Positions 53,227 to 63,126 of a stretch of DNA of 64,000 bases are shown in pieces; positions within the stretch are counted from its first letter, which is position 1; every line of letters starts with the position of its first letter. Source of the DNA: JACKII01 sp963807085 (GTDB taxonomy: Bacteria; Pseudomonadota; Alphaproteobacteria; Bin95). Position numbers and translations under genes: made by a program. Location of the stretch: the NCBI GenBank assembly GCA_963807085.1, contig CAWEBB010000032.1, positions 310,001-374,000 on the forward strand, given 5' to 3'. Under the pieces are notes generated by a model. The model made no database searches. It worked only from the letters and a program-made list of their open reading frames with translations, and had not been told where the DNA came from.

Positions 53227-54324
53227 CTAGCGCCAGGTCTCGCCGTTCTGGGCGCGCTGGCGCAGCACATGGTCGGCGAGGACGATGGCCATCATCGCCT
53301 CGCCCACCGGCACGGCGCGAATGCCGACGCAGGGGTCGTGCCGCCCCTTGGTGCGCACCTCGACCGGCCGGCCGTCCACGGTCACGCTCGGCTGCGGGAT
53401 CAGCAGAGAACTGGTGGGTTTCACCGCAAACCGCGCGACCACCGGCTGGCCAGAACTGATGCCGCCCAACACGCCGCCCGCGTGGTTGGTCTCGAACCGA
53501 GGCGTCGGGCCATTGCCCGGATACATGCGGTCGTGCGCATCCTCGCCCTGCATGGCGGCCGAGGCAAAGCCGTCGCCGATCTCCACCCCCTTCACCGCGT
53601 TGATGGTCATGAGCGCCGCCGCCAGGTCGCTGTCGAGCTTGCCATAGATTGGCTCGCCGAGGCCCGGCGGCACGCCGTCGGCCACCACCTCGATCACCGC
53701 ACCCAGCGAAGAGCCTGCCTTGCGCGCGGCGTCCAAGGTTTCGGCCCAGCGTGCGGCCGCCTCTGCGTCGGGCGAGAAAAACGGGTTCCGGCCGACCTGG
53801 TTCCAGTCCCAGGCATTCCGGTCGACCGCATCCCCGCCCATGGCCGCTAGTGCGCCGCGCACTTGGCATTGCGGCCCCACCAGATCAGTCAGCACCGCTC
53901 GCGCGATGGCGCCGGCGGCCACCCGCATCGCGGTCTCTCTGGCCGACGAACGGCCGCCGCCGCGATAGTCCCGGCGGCCATATTTCGCCTGATAGGTATA
54001 GTCCGCATGGCCCGGCCGGTAGCGGTCCTTGATCTCGCCATAATCGCGCGAGCGCTGGTCGGTGTTGTCGATCACCATGCCGATGGGGGTGCCGGTGGTC
54101 ACGGCCTCGAACACACCGGACAGCACCCGTATTTCGTCCGGTTCCTGGCGCTGGGTCGTGAAGCGCGACTGGCCGGGCCGGCGCCGGTCGAGTTGGGCCT
54201 GGATGGCGGCTTCGTCAATGGCAATGCCCGCCGGTACGCCGTCCACAACACAGCCGATGGCGGGCCCATGGCTCTCGCCCCAGGTGGTGAAGCGGAAGAC
54301 GTGACCGAAAGTATTGTGGCTCAT
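53227..54324 (-). CDS. aroC: Chorismate synthase
   Basis: A 365-residue FMN-dependent enzyme for the last step of the shikimate pathway (EPSP to chorismate). SHNTFGHVFRFTTWGESHG at the N-terminus, DYGEIKDRYRPGHADYTY, RGGGRSSARETAMRVAAGA, GGVLGGISSGQPVV and the end KGRHDPCVGIRAVPVGEAM are all signatures. ATG 54324 gives the normal length; the same frame is open far upstream because it runs antisense-free through fabI in another phase. It follows fabI by 29 bp and the two form an operon ending in the terminator at 53181. Confidence 0.96.
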   Translation of the reverse strand: MSHNTFGHVFRFTTWGESHGPAIGCVVDGVPAGIAIDEAAIQAQLDRRRPGQSRFTTQRQEPDEIRVLSGVFEAVTTGTPIGMVIDNTDQRSRDYGEIKDRYRPGHADYTYQAKYGRRDYRGGGRSSARETAMRVAAGAIARAVLTDLVGPQCQVRGALAAMGGDAVDRNAWDWNQVGRNPFFSPDAEAAARWAETLDAARKAGSSLGAVIEVVADGVPPGLGEPIYGKLDSDLAAALMTINAVKGVEIGDGFASAAMQGEDAHDRMYPGNGPTPRFETNHAGGVLGGISSGQPVVARFAVKPTSSLLIPQPSVTVDGRPVEVRTKGRHDPCVGIRAVPVGEAMMAIVLADHVLRQRAQNGETWR

Positions 54325-54353
54325 GTGAGGCTCTGGGGGCGGATGGGTTGCCG

Positions 54354-55196
54354 TCAGTCTTTTTCTGTGAAGGTCGACAGCAGTTCGGCGGTATCGGCGG
54401 CGCGGTGCTGGTTCATCATGCCGACAACATGATAGCCGCAGTCGACATGATGGGTTTCGCCCGTGACGCCGGAGCCGAGATCGCTCAGCAGGTAGAGGGC
54501 GCTGCCGCCCACATCGTCCAGAGTCACGTTGCGCTGGAGCGGTGAATTGAACTCGTTCCACTTCAGGATGTAGCGGAAGTCGCCGATGCCGCTCGCCGCC
54601 AGCGTACGGGCTGGGCCGGCCGACAGGGCGTTGACGCGGATATTGTCCCGGCCCAGATCGGCGGCCAGATAGCGGACGCTGGCCTCCAGCGCCGCCTTGG
54701 CGACGCCCATCACGTTGTAGTGGGGCATCACACGCTCCGCGCCGTAATAGGTGAGGGTCATCAGCGCGCCGCCGTTCGGCATCATGGCGCTGGCGCGGCG
54801 CGCGACATCGGTGAAGGAATAGCAGGAGACGTCCAGGGACATGCGGAAGTTCTCGCGGGTGGTGTCCGCATAGCGGCCCTTGAGCTGGTCCTTGTCCGAA
54901 AAGGCGATGGCGTGGACGACGAAGTCCAGGCTGCTCCACGCCTGTTGCAGTGTCTCGAACGCGGCATCCATGCTGGCATCGTCGGTGACGTCGGCCGAGA
55001 TCAGAAAGTCGGAGCCGATGGATGCCGCCAGCGGCTGCACCCGCTTCGCCAAGGCGTCGCCCTGATAGGAAAAGGCCAATTCGGCACCGTGCGACGCCAG
55101 GGTCCGGGCGATGCCCCAGGCCAGGGACCGGTCGTTGGCGACCCCCATCACAAGGCCGCGCTTTCCGGCCATCAAGTTGGACTGCAACTCCATCAT
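54354..55196 (-). CDS. fabI: Enoyl-ACP reductase (NADH), FabI
   Basis: A 280-residue SDR-type enzyme for the last step of fatty-acid elongation and the target of triclosan. GKRGLVMGVANDRSLAWGIA is the FabI cofactor loop. AIAFSDKDQLKGRYADTTREN, TLTYYGAERVMPHYNVMGVAK (split over the active-site Tyr-x6-Lys) and SAGPARTLAASGIGDF are conserved. ATG 55196 or 55193 is preceded by GAGGAGTG. Cotranscribed with aroC, a common alphaproteobacterial arrangement. Divergent from the YihY gene. Confidence 0.95.
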   Translation of the reverse strand: MMELQSNLMAGKRGLVMGVANDRSLAWGIARTLASHGAELAFSYQGDALAKRVQPLAASIGSDFLISADVTDDASMDAAFETLQQAWSSLDFVVHAIAFSDKDQLKGRYADTTRENFRMSLDVSCYSFTDVARRASAMMPNGGALMTLTYYGAERVMPHYNVMGVAKAALEASVRYLAADLGRDNIRVNALSAGPARTLAASGIGDFRYILKWNEFNSPLQRNVTLDDVGGSALYLLSDLGSGVTGETHHVDCGYHVVGMMNQHRAADTAELLSTFTEKD

Positions 55197-55340
55197 CACT
55201 CCTCAGGGCGCCGCTTGCCGGCCGGTGCCGCAACGGCGGGCAGGCTTGGCGCAACTCCGACTGCAGGATACACGTTAACAAAGTGGGGACGCTAATGCGC
55301 CCCCGTCCATTCTGTATGAGCCACGCCGGGAGCATAGGCA

Positions 55341-56603
55341 ATGGCGCTTGCTGCACGATCCGATGAAATTTGGGAGAAAGCGCCCATTTGGGAGCGTTGG
55401 TGGCGCTTTTCCGCCTATGTCGTCAAGCGATTTCAGGGCGATGACGGGCTGCAGATCGCATCCGCCTTGACCTATACGTCGTTATTGAGCCTGGTGCCGC
55501 TGCTGGCGGTGTCCCTGGTAATCCTGTCGGGTTTCGGCGCTTTCGACGACATGAGAGAACAGGTTCAAGACCTGCTGCTTGGCCTGTTCGTCCCGACGAC
55601 CGCGACCCAAGTTGCGAATTACATCACCCTGTTTCTGGCGAACGCGCAAAAAGTGACCGTGTTCGGCGTACTGGGGCTGGGCGCCACGGCGATCGTCACC
55701 CTCGCGACGATTGAAAGCACGTTCAACCGCATTTGGCGCGCCGGCGGCCAGCGGCCATGGCCGCTGCGGATTTTGGCCTTCTGGGCGGTCCTCACCCTGG
55801 GGCCGATCGTGCTGGGCATCAGCCTGACCGTTTCGGCGGAAGTGCAGAACCTCACCAGCGAAATCGTCATCGGCGGCGGCCTGGCGCGGGGCGGGCGCCT
55901 GCTGCTCCAGTTCGGGGTCCAATGGACTGCGTTTACTGCGCTGTACCTGGCCATTCCGGCGGCGCCGGTGAAATTGATGCACGCCGTGATGGGCGGTTTC
56001 GCCGCCATGCTGCTGTTTTCGATTTTGAAGGGCGGGTTCGGTCTGTTCGTGGCCATGTCCGAGAATTACCGCACGATCTACGGCGCGCTGGCCGCGATTC
56101 CGATCTTTTTGTTGTGGCTTTACGCTTTCTGGACTCTTCTCCTGATTGGGGCCCATATCGCCGCGGCCTTGCCCGAGCGGCGGCAATTGGGCAGGGACGG
56201 CTTGATCGACGAGACCACGGCCGAAAACCGGCTGCGCGCGGCGCTGCTGCTCTTGCGGCGGATCTGGCAGGCAGCCGGCAGCCGCGAGATACTGGAGCCG
56301 GAGAACCTGAAGCCACCGCCGGCGCCGGCCGTGCTGGCGGATCTGGAGCGCGCCGGGCTGGTGGTCCGGTTGGAAGACGGCCGGCTGATCGCGGGCTGCG
56401 ATTATGGCCGTGCGCCGATTGGCGTGCTCTGGCGCGCGTTGGACCTCGCCACGCCGCAGTTGGAGGACGCCGATGCGCCGCCCGTATTGGCGGACCTGAT
56501 GGAGGCCGAGCGGGCATTCATGGGGCACCGGCTGGCGGACTTGCTGTCGGTGTATGACCCCAAACAATCCGCCGAACGGAAAGGCAGGAGGTCAAGAAGG
56601 TAG
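55341..56603 (+). CDS. YihY/virulence factor BrkB family membrane protein
   Basis: A 420-residue protein. Six hydrophobic segments occupy about residues 45-275. GDDGLQIASALTYTSLLSLVPLLAV and ATIESTFNRIWRAGGQRPWPLRI are the hallmarks of the YihY (UPF0761) family. The long soluble C-terminal region (about 280-420) contains a winged-helix-like section, AVLADLERAGLVVRLEDGR. Members were once misnamed RNase BN; true function is unknown. ATG 55341 follows GGGAGCATAGGCA. Divergent from fabI. Confidence 0.88.
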   Translation: MALAARSDEIWEKAPIWERWWRFSAYVVKRFQGDDGLQIASALTYTSLLSLVPLLAVSLVILSGFGAFDDMREQVQDLLLGLFVPTTATQVANYITLFLANAQKVTVFGVLGLGATAIVTLATIESTFNRIWRAGGQRPWPLRILAFWAVLTLGPIVLGISLTVSAEVQNLTSEIVIGGGLARGGRLLLQFGVQWTAFTALYLAIPAAPVKLMHAVMGGFAAMLLFSILKGGFGLFVAMSENYRTIYGALAAIPIFLLWLYAFWTLLLIGAHIAAALPERRQLGRDGLIDETTAENRLRAALLLLRRIWQAAGSREILEPENLKPPPAPAVLADLERAGLVVRLEDGRLIAGCDYGRAPIGVLWRALDLATPQLEDADAPPVLADLMEAERAFMGHRLADLLSVYDPKQSAERKGRRSRR

Positions 56604-56726
56604 CGACGGCGGCTGAAGTGGTTACGCTCGGGAAGGCGGCCGCGAAAGTTTAAGTTGTTTCCGGCGTCCGCTCCTTTGCTAAAACGTTTTCGACGCTGTC
56701 AAATTCTGTGCATCGGAGCCATGCTT

Positions 56727-58253
56727 ATGTCCGCCCAGCCGCCGATCTATCTGCGCCTCAATCCCGCCGACAATGTGGTGGTCGCCCGCACGGATATCCT
56801 GCCGGGCACCCCGGTCGAGAAGGTGAGCATCACCGCCCCGGTGCCGGCTGGCCACAAAATCGCGACGGCGGCGATCAAACGGGGCGAGCCGGTGCGGAAA
56901 TACGACCAGATCATCGGCTTTGCGAGCGAGGATATTGCGCCGGGCGACCATGTGCACGTGCACAATTGCGCCATGGCAGACTTCGATCGGGACTACGCTA
57001 TCGGCGTCGATGCGCGCGAGGTCAATTTCCTGGCGCCGCACGAGCGGGCGACGTTCCAGGGCTACAAGCGTGCTGACGGCAAGGTCGGCACGCGCAATTA
57101 TCTGGGCGTGCTCACCAGCGTGAATTGCTCGGCCAGCGCCGCGCGTTTCATCGCGCAGGCGGTGCAGACATCGGAGTTCCAGGAGCGCTACCCGCATATC
57201 GACGGCGTGGTGGCGCTGACCCACTCGACTGGTTGCGGCATGGCGGGTGCGGGGGAAGGTTATGACAACCTGCAGCGGGTGCTGTGGGGCCATGCAAGGC
57301 ACCCCAATTTTGGCGGTGTGTTGATGGTGGGGCTCGGCTGCGAGGTCAATCAGATCGATTTCCTGCTGGAGGCCTACGGCATCGAGCGCGGCCCGCACTT
57401 CCAGACCATGAACATTCAGGACGCCGGCGGCACTCGCAAGACCGTGGAATGGGGGGTTGCGATGCTGAACGAGATGGCTCCCAGCGTGAACGCGGCGACG
57501 CGTGAGACGGTAGACGCCTCGCACCTGAGCGTCGCGCTGCAATGCGGCGGCTCGGACGGATATTCAGGCATCACGGCCAACCCGGCCTTGGGCGCGGCGA
57601 CCGACATTCTGGTGCGCCACGGCGGGCAGGCCATTCTGGCGGAGACGCCGGAGATCTATGGCGCCGAGCACTTGCTGACCCGCCGCGCGGTGTCCGAAGA
57701 GGTCGCGAACAAGCTGATCGAGCGCATCCGCTGGTGGGAGGGCTATTGCGCCCGCAATGATGGCGAGATGAACAACAACCCCTCGCCGGGCAACAAGACG
57801 GGCGGCCTCACCACCATCCTGGAGAAGTCTTTGGGTGCTGCGGCCAAGGGCGGCACCACCAACCTGACCGGCGTTTATAAATATGGTGAACCCGCATCGG
57901 CCAAGGGCTTCGTGTTCATGGACTCGCCCGGCTACGACCCGGCCTCGATCACCGGCCAGGTGGCGAGCGGCGCGAACCTGGTGACGTTTACGACGGGCCG
58001 CGGCTCGGTATTCGGCTACAAGCCCGTGCCGAGCATGAAGCTCGCCACCAACACGGCGATGTACAAGCACATCGAAGAAGACATGGACATCAATTGCGGC
58101 ACCATCGCCGACGGCGAGAAGACCGTGCAGGAGGTGGGAGAGGAGATCTTCGAGCGCTGGATGCAGGTCGCCTCCGGCGCCAAGACCAAGAGCGAGGCGC
58201 AAGGTTTCGGCGACGCCGAGTTCATCCCGTGGCAGATCGGCGCGACGATGTAG
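56727..58253 (+). CDS. UxaA-family dehydratase (altronate/galactarate dehydratase-like)
   Basis: A 508-residue enzyme. An N-terminal SAF domain (about 1-95, PIYLRLNPADNVVVARTDIL... IAPGDHVHVHNC) is joined to the UxaA core with GTRNYLGVLTSVNCSASAAR, THSTGCGMAGAGEGYDNL, GLGCEVNQ and GFVFMDSPGYDPASITGQVASG. Cysteines and histidines in these blocks bind the catalytic metal. Family members dehydrate D-altronate or D-galactarate in hexuronate catabolism, or L-sulfolactate-type acids (SuyAB). ATG 56727 is preferred to ATG 56721 because GGAG is better spaced. No uronate genes are adjacent. Substrate unresolved. Confidence 0.88.
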   Translation: MSAQPPIYLRLNPADNVVVARTDILPGTPVEKVSITAPVPAGHKIATAAIKRGEPVRKYDQIIGFASEDIAPGDHVHVHNCAMADFDRDYAIGVDAREVNFLAPHERATFQGYKRADGKVGTRNYLGVLTSVNCSASAARFIAQAVQTSEFQERYPHIDGVVALTHSTGCGMAGAGEGYDNLQRVLWGHARHPNFGGVLMVGLGCEVNQIDFLLEAYGIERGPHFQTMNIQDAGGTRKTVEWGVAMLNEMAPSVNAATRETVDASHLSVALQCGGSDGYSGITANPALGAATDILVRHGGQAILAETPEIYGAEHLLTRRAVSEEVANKLIERIRWWEGYCARNDGEMNNNPSPGNKTGGLTTILEKSLGAAAKGGTTNLTGVYKYGEPASAKGFVFMDSPGYDPASITGQVASGANLVTFTTGRGSVFGYKPVPSMKLATNTAMYKHIEEDMDINCGTIADGEKTVQEVGEEIFERWMQVASGAKTKSEAQGFGDAEFIPWQIGATM

Positions 58254-58294
58254 GGCGGCGGCGGCCGCGCTTCACCCTAAGCCGCGACGCCTAG

Positions 58295-59945
58295 CCCACA
58301 TTTCTCACCAGTGTTGCCTGTCTGATCGGGAGATGGCTGGCTGACCGTTGGATGACGGACGCGTGGGGCTTGAGCATGCCGGTTCGTTGCGCCGTTCGGG
58401 CGCGGTCTGGATCAGGTCGGGTCCGGTGTTGTTAAAGGGACGGGCGGAGGCGATGCCGGAGCGTGCTTCAGCGGCAGAGCCGTGTGTGTGCGAGCGCGAA
58501 CTCGTCGGCATAAGGACAGGCAGAGGCCATCGCCACACGGATACGACGGACGGTGACGGTCACCTGTGCGCCGATTTTCAGCAGTTTCAGACGCAGCGTG
58601 CCGCAGGTGGCCTTCGCCAGCCGGGTATGCGCCAGGCCCTTTCGCCGTAACGCACACAGCAGCACATAGGCCATGGAGGCGAACCACAGCCGCAACTGGT
58701 TCGCGGCCATGGTCGCCGCACTGGTGCGGTCGGCAAACAGGTCGAGCTGGCATTCTTTGATCCGGTTTTCCATGTCGCCGCGGGCGCAGTAAACGCGCTC
58801 GTAGAGCGTCCGGGCGTCCAGGTCCCCCGACGCAAGCGAGGTGACCACAAAGCGCGGGTTGGCGCCGTTCTCGCCCCGGCCCGGCATCCACTCGGCCTTG
58901 GCCACCACCCGACGGCGCCGGCTCCAGCTGTCCCGCGTGGTCCAGCGGAAGTCGGCGAAGCGCCGGGCGGGCCTGCCGGTGCGCTCAGCCTCTTCCTCTG
59001 CCCAGGCCAGGTCAACGTAGATCCGGTCCACCAGACGGGAATTGCGCGCCAGACCAAAAAGATAATCGACCCGGTTGGCCTCACACCAGGCCATGAGCTC
59101 TTCGCGTGCAAAGCCGCTGTCGCCGCGCAGCAGGATGCGCACCCGAGGCCAACGCTCGCGGATGTGCCGGACAATCCGGGCGATCTCGTCGGCTGCACCG
59201 GCGCTGGCGTCGATATTGGCGCGCCGAAGCTTGGCCGCCAGCAAATGCGCGCCACAGAACACATAAAGCGGCAGGTAGCAGTAGCAATCGTAGTAACCGT
59301 GAAAGGAGCGCCCCTCCTGGCGCCCGTGGATCGGGTCGTCCGTGGCGTCCAGGTCGAGCGTGATGCGTGCCGGTGGCCTGGTGTGCGCGTCCAGGAACAG
59401 ATCGATGAACACATTCTCAATCGCCTTGGGATCGTGGGCGATCTTGCGGTAGCGGTCGTTGCAGACCGGCGCTTGCTCCAGGCGGTTCAGCGTGCTCTTG
59501 CCCGCCAGCGGCGCGCAGTCCGGCCGGCGTGCTTCCAGTCGGCCGAGAACGGGGCCGAGCACCGGATCGTGGCGCAGGTCGTCGTGATCGACCAGATCCT
59601 CATAGCCGAGCGCGATGGCGAACACGCGCTGGCCTATCAGCGTGCGCACGTCGTGGACCACCCGCTCAGCCGCCCGGCCATCGGTGAAACAGGCAGCAAA
59701 GCGCTCGACCAGATTAACCGCCCGGTCCGTCGCCCCCAGCAGCAACGCTCCGGCATCCGAACTGATCGCCCCGCCACCGAAATCGGCGACCACGTCGCGA
59801 CGAGCAAGGCGTGCAAATAGCATCGCTTCCCGGTTACACTCTGTCCGCATTGGGGCTGCTCCTGAAGTCGGGTCAAGTGTCTGTCCACACTCACATTTTC
59901 CCCGATCTTATGCCCCGATGCACCTATCCTCGTGAGAAATGCAGG
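58295..59945 (-). mobile_element. Complete IS1380-family insertion sequence
   Basis: About 1651 bp. Inverted ends are cccacatttctcac at the left and cctgcatttctcac read inward from the right. A 4-bp duplication, ctag, lies at 58291-58294 and 59946-59949, as expected for IS1380. The transposase frame is complete. Confidence 0.88.
58468..59850 (-). CDS. IS1380-family transposase
   Basis: A 460-residue DDE transposase. RDVVADFGGGAISSDAGALLLG and RTLIGQRVFAIALGYEDLVDHDDLRHDP are the conserved N-terminal blocks. LDLDATDDPIHGRQEG and ILLRGDSGFAREELMAWCE carry the catalytic aspartates, and YCARGDMENRIKECQLDLFADRTS carries the glutamate. All regions are intact and in frame, so the element may be active. 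Confidence 0.93.
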   Translation of the reverse strand: MRTECNREAMLFARLARRDVVADFGGGAISSDAGALLLGATDRAVNLVERFAACFTDGRAAERVVHDVRTLIGQRVFAIALGYEDLVDHDDLRHDPVLGPVLGRLEARRPDCAPLAGKSTLNRLEQAPVCNDRYRKIAHDPKAIENVFIDLFLDAHTRPPARITLDLDATDDPIHGRQEGRSFHGYYDCYCYLPLYVFCGAHLLAAKLRRANIDASAGAADEIARIVRHIRERWPRVRILLRGDSGFAREELMAWCEANRVDYLFGLARNSRLVDRIYVDLAWAEEEAERTGRPARRFADFRWTTRDSWSRRRRVVAKAEWMPGRGENGANPRFVVTSLASGDLDARTLYERVYCARGDMENRIKECQLDLFADRTSAATMAANQLRLWFASMAYVLLCALRRKGLAHTRLAKATCGTLRLKLLKIGAQVTVTVRRIRVAMASACPYADEFALAHTRLCR

Positions 59946-60109
59946 CTAGTCGACCGGAGCCGCCGGCCACACCACTCGCCCCATCGCCGCCTCTTCGAAC
60001 AAGAGGAGCAACTCATCCTGGCGCTCCGCCGGGAGTGCAAGCTTGGGATTAAGCAGGAGTGTCATGACCTCTGTGTATCTGGCCTGTCCCATGCGGGTTT
60101 CAGATACGG

Positions 60110-60430
60110 TCACGCGTTGAAGCGCTCGCCAAACATGATAGCGAATTGGTTTCGAGCGGCAAACCACTCCCTGACATTCCTGCCGCCTTCCTCGAAGTTG
60201 CGGATGGCGAGATAAATCAGCTTGGTGGCAGCGTCTTCGGTCGGGAATGACCCGCGCGTCTTGATCGATTTGCGGATGACCCGGTTCAGGCTTTCGATGG
60301 CAATGCGGCTGTCCGCATCGCGGATTTTGACCCGGAGCGCGTCGAAGATGACGATGGGATACATCCGCTCCAGCGCCCTGGATTGCCATTCGCGAACCTC
60401 GTCCAGCACAGCATCGGTGACACGGCTGAA
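60110..60430 (-). mobile_element. IS256-family remnant, C-terminal part of the host copy
   Basis: A leftward frame carries RVTDAVLDEVREWQSRALERMYPIVIF and then, after RVKIRDADSR, jumps directly to IAIESLNRVIRKSIKTRGSFPTE and the terminal FGERFNA. Compared with full IS256 proteins, about 190 catalytic residues between these points are missing. Its N-terminal part lies at 61852-62276; the two were one gene before the insertion at 60431. Confidence 0.82.
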
Positions 60431-61843
60431 GCAGTGTCCCATAGCGTGGTGTAACAGCAGGCGGTAGCGCCGCCGTCCGCCCGCGCGCCCCTCATAGCGC
60501 TGTAGCGGGCGGAAGGCGGCGCGGGCGGCCATTGCCGATCTTCGGTAGAGGTTCTTGTTGGGAAACTCGAAACCGAACCGGAGATGACAATGACCGACGA
60601 TAGGATGGCTTTGATTGAGCTTGTTGAAAACAGTGCGGACGCCGATCTGGTGCGCGACCTGCTGGCCTTTGCGGCCGAACGGCTGATGGAGGCGGAAGTT
60701 GAAGGAGCGACTGGCGCAGCGAAGGGGGCCCGCTCGCCGCTTCGGACCGCACAGCGCAACGGCTATCGCGAACGGGGATGGGACACGCGCGCCGGTCGGA
60801 TCGCTTTGTCGATCCCGAAGCTGCGCAAGGGCTCCTACTTCCCGAGCTTTCTGGAACCGCGCCGGACGGCGGAGAAAGCCCTCGTTGCCGTCATTCAAGA
60901 GGCGTATGTCCACGGCGTTTCAACCCGTGCTGTCGATGATCTGGTCAAGGCCATGGGCGCTGGCGGGGTGTCGAAGAGCCAGGTTTCACGGCTTTGTACC
61001 GAGATCGACGAACGGGTGCAGGCCTTCCTCAACCGCCCGCTTGAAGGCGCGTGGCCCTATCTCTGGCTCGACGCCACCTACATCCGGGTGCGCGAGGGCG
61101 GACGGATCATCAGTCGCGCAGTGATAGTGGCCGTCGCAGTCAATGGCGACGGCCGGCGGGAAATTCTCGGCATCGCGGTTGGCCCATCAGAGGCGGAGAC
61201 GTTCTGGACCGGGTTTCTTCGCTCGCTCGCCGATCGCGGCCTGCGGGGCGTCAAGCTGGTCATCGCCGACGATCACAAGGGACTGCGCGCCGCGGCGAGC
61301 CGTGTGTTCAACGCCACCCACCAGCGTTGCCGAGTTCATTGGATGCGCAATGCTTTGGCGCATGCGCCTGCCAAGAACAGAGGCGCCGTCGCCGCCATGC
61401 TCAAAACTATCTTTGCCCAGGAGACCAAGGTGGAGGCGGAGAAGCAGTGGCAGGTGGTCGCCGATGCTCTGCGCGAGAAGAACGAGGGGCTGGCCCAGAT
61501 GATGGACGCTTCACGGGAGGACGTGCTCGCTTACATGGACTTTCCGCGCGAGCACTGGGCCCAGATTGCCAGCACCAATCCATTGGAACGATTGAATAAG
61601 GAGATCAAACGCCGGTCCAATGTTGTCGGCATCTTTCCCAACGACGCGGCCATTATCCGCCTCGTTGGCGCACTGATGCTGGAGCAAAATGACGAATGGG
61701 CCGTCGCCCGACGCTACATGGCGCTGGAAAGCCTGGCCCGGATAATCGATGATCACCTCGTCAGGTTGCCCGCCGTGGCGCCCTGATCACCCTCGGACCT
61801 CGCCGAGGACCGGCACTCTTACACCACGCACTGGGACATGACC
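60431..61843 (+). mobile_element. IS256-family element nested in another IS256
   Basis: About 1413 bp. The ends share TGTCCCA and GCGTGGTGTAA in inverted orientation (left agcagtgtcccatagcgtgg, right read inward ggtcatgtcccagtgcgtgg). An 8-bp target duplication, acggctga, lies at 60423-60430 and 61844-61851. Removing the element and one repeat joins the host transposase as PDLISR to VTDAVLDEV without a frameshift. Confidence 0.88.
60590..61786 (+). CDS. IS256-family transposase of the nested element
   Basis: A 398-residue transposase with an uninterrupted frame. RTAQRNGYRERGWDTRAGRIALSIPKLRKG is the N-terminal DNA-binding region (read in two parts). Catalytic acids are in YLWLDATYIRV, LVIADDHKGLRAA and STNPLERLNKEIKRR. 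CRVHWMRNALAHAP is the family's helical insert region. ATG 60590 has GGAG about 6 nt ahead; an in-frame ATG two codons upstream abuts that site. Distinct from the transposase at 17001. Confidence 0.92.
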   Translation: MTDDRMALIELVENSADADLVRDLLAFAAERLMEAEVEGATGAAKGARSPLRTAQRNGYRERGWDTRAGRIALSIPKLRKGSYFPSFLEPRRTAEKALVAVIQEAYVHGVSTRAVDDLVKAMGAGGVSKSQVSRLCTEIDERVQAFLNRPLEGAWPYLWLDATYIRVREGGRIISRAVIVAVAVNGDGRREILGIAVGPSEAETFWTGFLRSLADRGLRGVKLVIADDHKGLRAAASRVFNATHQRCRVHWMRNALAHAPAKNRGAVAAMLKTIFAQETKVEAEKQWQVVADALREKNEGLAQMMDASREDVLAYMDFPREHWAQIASTNPLERLNKEIKRRSNVVGIFPNDAAIIRLVGALMLEQNDEWAVARRYMALESLARIIDDHLVRLPAVAP

Positions 61844-61851
61844 ACGGCTGA

Positions 61852-62276
61852 TCAGGTCGGGCGAGAACTTCAAGCCGTAAAGCTCTTCCAGGTGCGCCCG
61901 GATATCGCGCACCGTCAGCCCACGGGCATAGAGGCCAATGATCTTGTCATCGATCCCATCGATCCGGGTCTGACCTTTCTTGACCAATTCAGGTTCGAAA
62001 CTGCCATCCCGGTCCCGAGGCACGGCAACTGGCATCTCGCCGTCCTGGCCCTTCAGCCGTTTGCGGTCATGTCCCAGTGCGCCGGTTCGGCTGGCCCGGC
62101 GGTGCGTCCTTGCCTGCCTCATAGCCCAAATGCGCCGTCAGCTCGGCCCCCAACATCCGCTCCATGAGCTTGATCTTCAGCTCTTTCATCAGCCCGGCAT
62201 CGCCAAGCAAATCTTCAGGCCGCTCGCAGCCCTTCAGAAGTTCGTCCAGTACTTCGTTCGAAATCGTCATCATTAA
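61852..62276 (-). mobile_element. IS256-family remnant, N-terminal part of the host copy
   Basis: Leftward frames read SNEVLDELLKGCERPEDLLG, AHLGYEAGKDAPPG, then after a shift near 62080 VPRDRDGSFEPELVKKGQTR and LYARGLTVRDIRAHLEELYG, ending PDLISR at the junction. This is the normal N-terminus of an IS256 transposase, interrupted by the nested element. Its own 5' end abuts the IS481 remnant. Confidence 0.85.
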
Positions 62277-62277
62277 G

Positions 62278-63078
62278 CGGCTGCGCATCGAATTGATCCG
62301 TCAGCACGGCCTGCGGCTTGCCATCGACACGATCCACAAAGTCCTGGTGCGCAACGATGCGAACCGGTTGAAGCGGCCAAAGCTGCAACGGAAAAAGAAA
62401 TGGAAACGCTACAGCAGGCCGGTGCCCGGCGATCGGGTCCGGATGGATGTTTGCAAGATCGCCAACGGACTGTACCAGTTCACCGCCATCGAAGACTGCT
62501 CCCGTTACCAGGTGGCCGCCCTTTTCCCCCGCAAAACGGCCAAGTGCACACTGGCCTTCCTCGACCGGGTGGCAGAGCAGATGCCATTCCCGATCCAGCG
62601 TATGCAAACTGACCGCGGCCAGGAGTTCTTCGCCTGCGATTTCCAGGACAGGCTGAAGGAGCGGCGCACCAAGTTCCGGCCTACCAAACCCAGGCCTACC
62701 AACCCCAGGTCGCCGCACCTCGCTGGCAAGGTCGAGCGGGTCCAGCGAACGGCTTTGGAAGAGTTCTGGCCAACCGTAGAACTGAACGCCCCCGACCTTT
62801 CCAGACACCTGGCCGAGTGGCTGACCTTTTACAATCGGGATCGTCCCCATGACAGCTTGGGCGGCAAGGCGCCAATCAACCGTCTCGATGAACGGAGGCA
62901 TCTCATTCCTGCGCCAGAGGCGATTGAAGCCGCTTACAAAAAATCTTCGGAGCCCATCCGAATCAACGACTACGCCTGGGACAAGCTCTTCATTCGATCA
63001 AAACCTTCATGGCAGATCACACACCAAATGCACGGCGCGAAAAAGCGGGGCGGATTTTCGTCCGCCCCGCTCCACTAG
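62278..63078 (+). mobile_element. IS481-family transposase remnant lacking its N-terminus
   Basis: A rightward frame of about 265 residues with the integrase-type catalytic core: RVRMDVCKIANGLYQFTAIEDCSRY, MQTDRGQEFFACDF and KVERVQRTALEEFW supply the DDE residues, and LTFYNRDRPHDSLGGKAPINRL is the usual end block. A short internal duplication (RPTKPRPTNPRS) is unusual. The helix-turn-helix N-terminus is missing because the IS256 remnant replaces it at about 62277. It is inactive. Confidence 0.85.
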
Positions 63079-63126
63079 CTTCTCGCGATGAAGCCATTTG
63101 CGTTCAACTTTGTGGAAACGCCGAAC

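Noticed and set aside
59946..60110. Short leftward frame between IS1380 and the IS256 remnant (RYTEVMTLLLNPKLALPAERQ)
   Set aside because: The composition looks protein-like, but there is no start, no ribosome site and no family match; it may be a flank or tail of the IS256 remnant.
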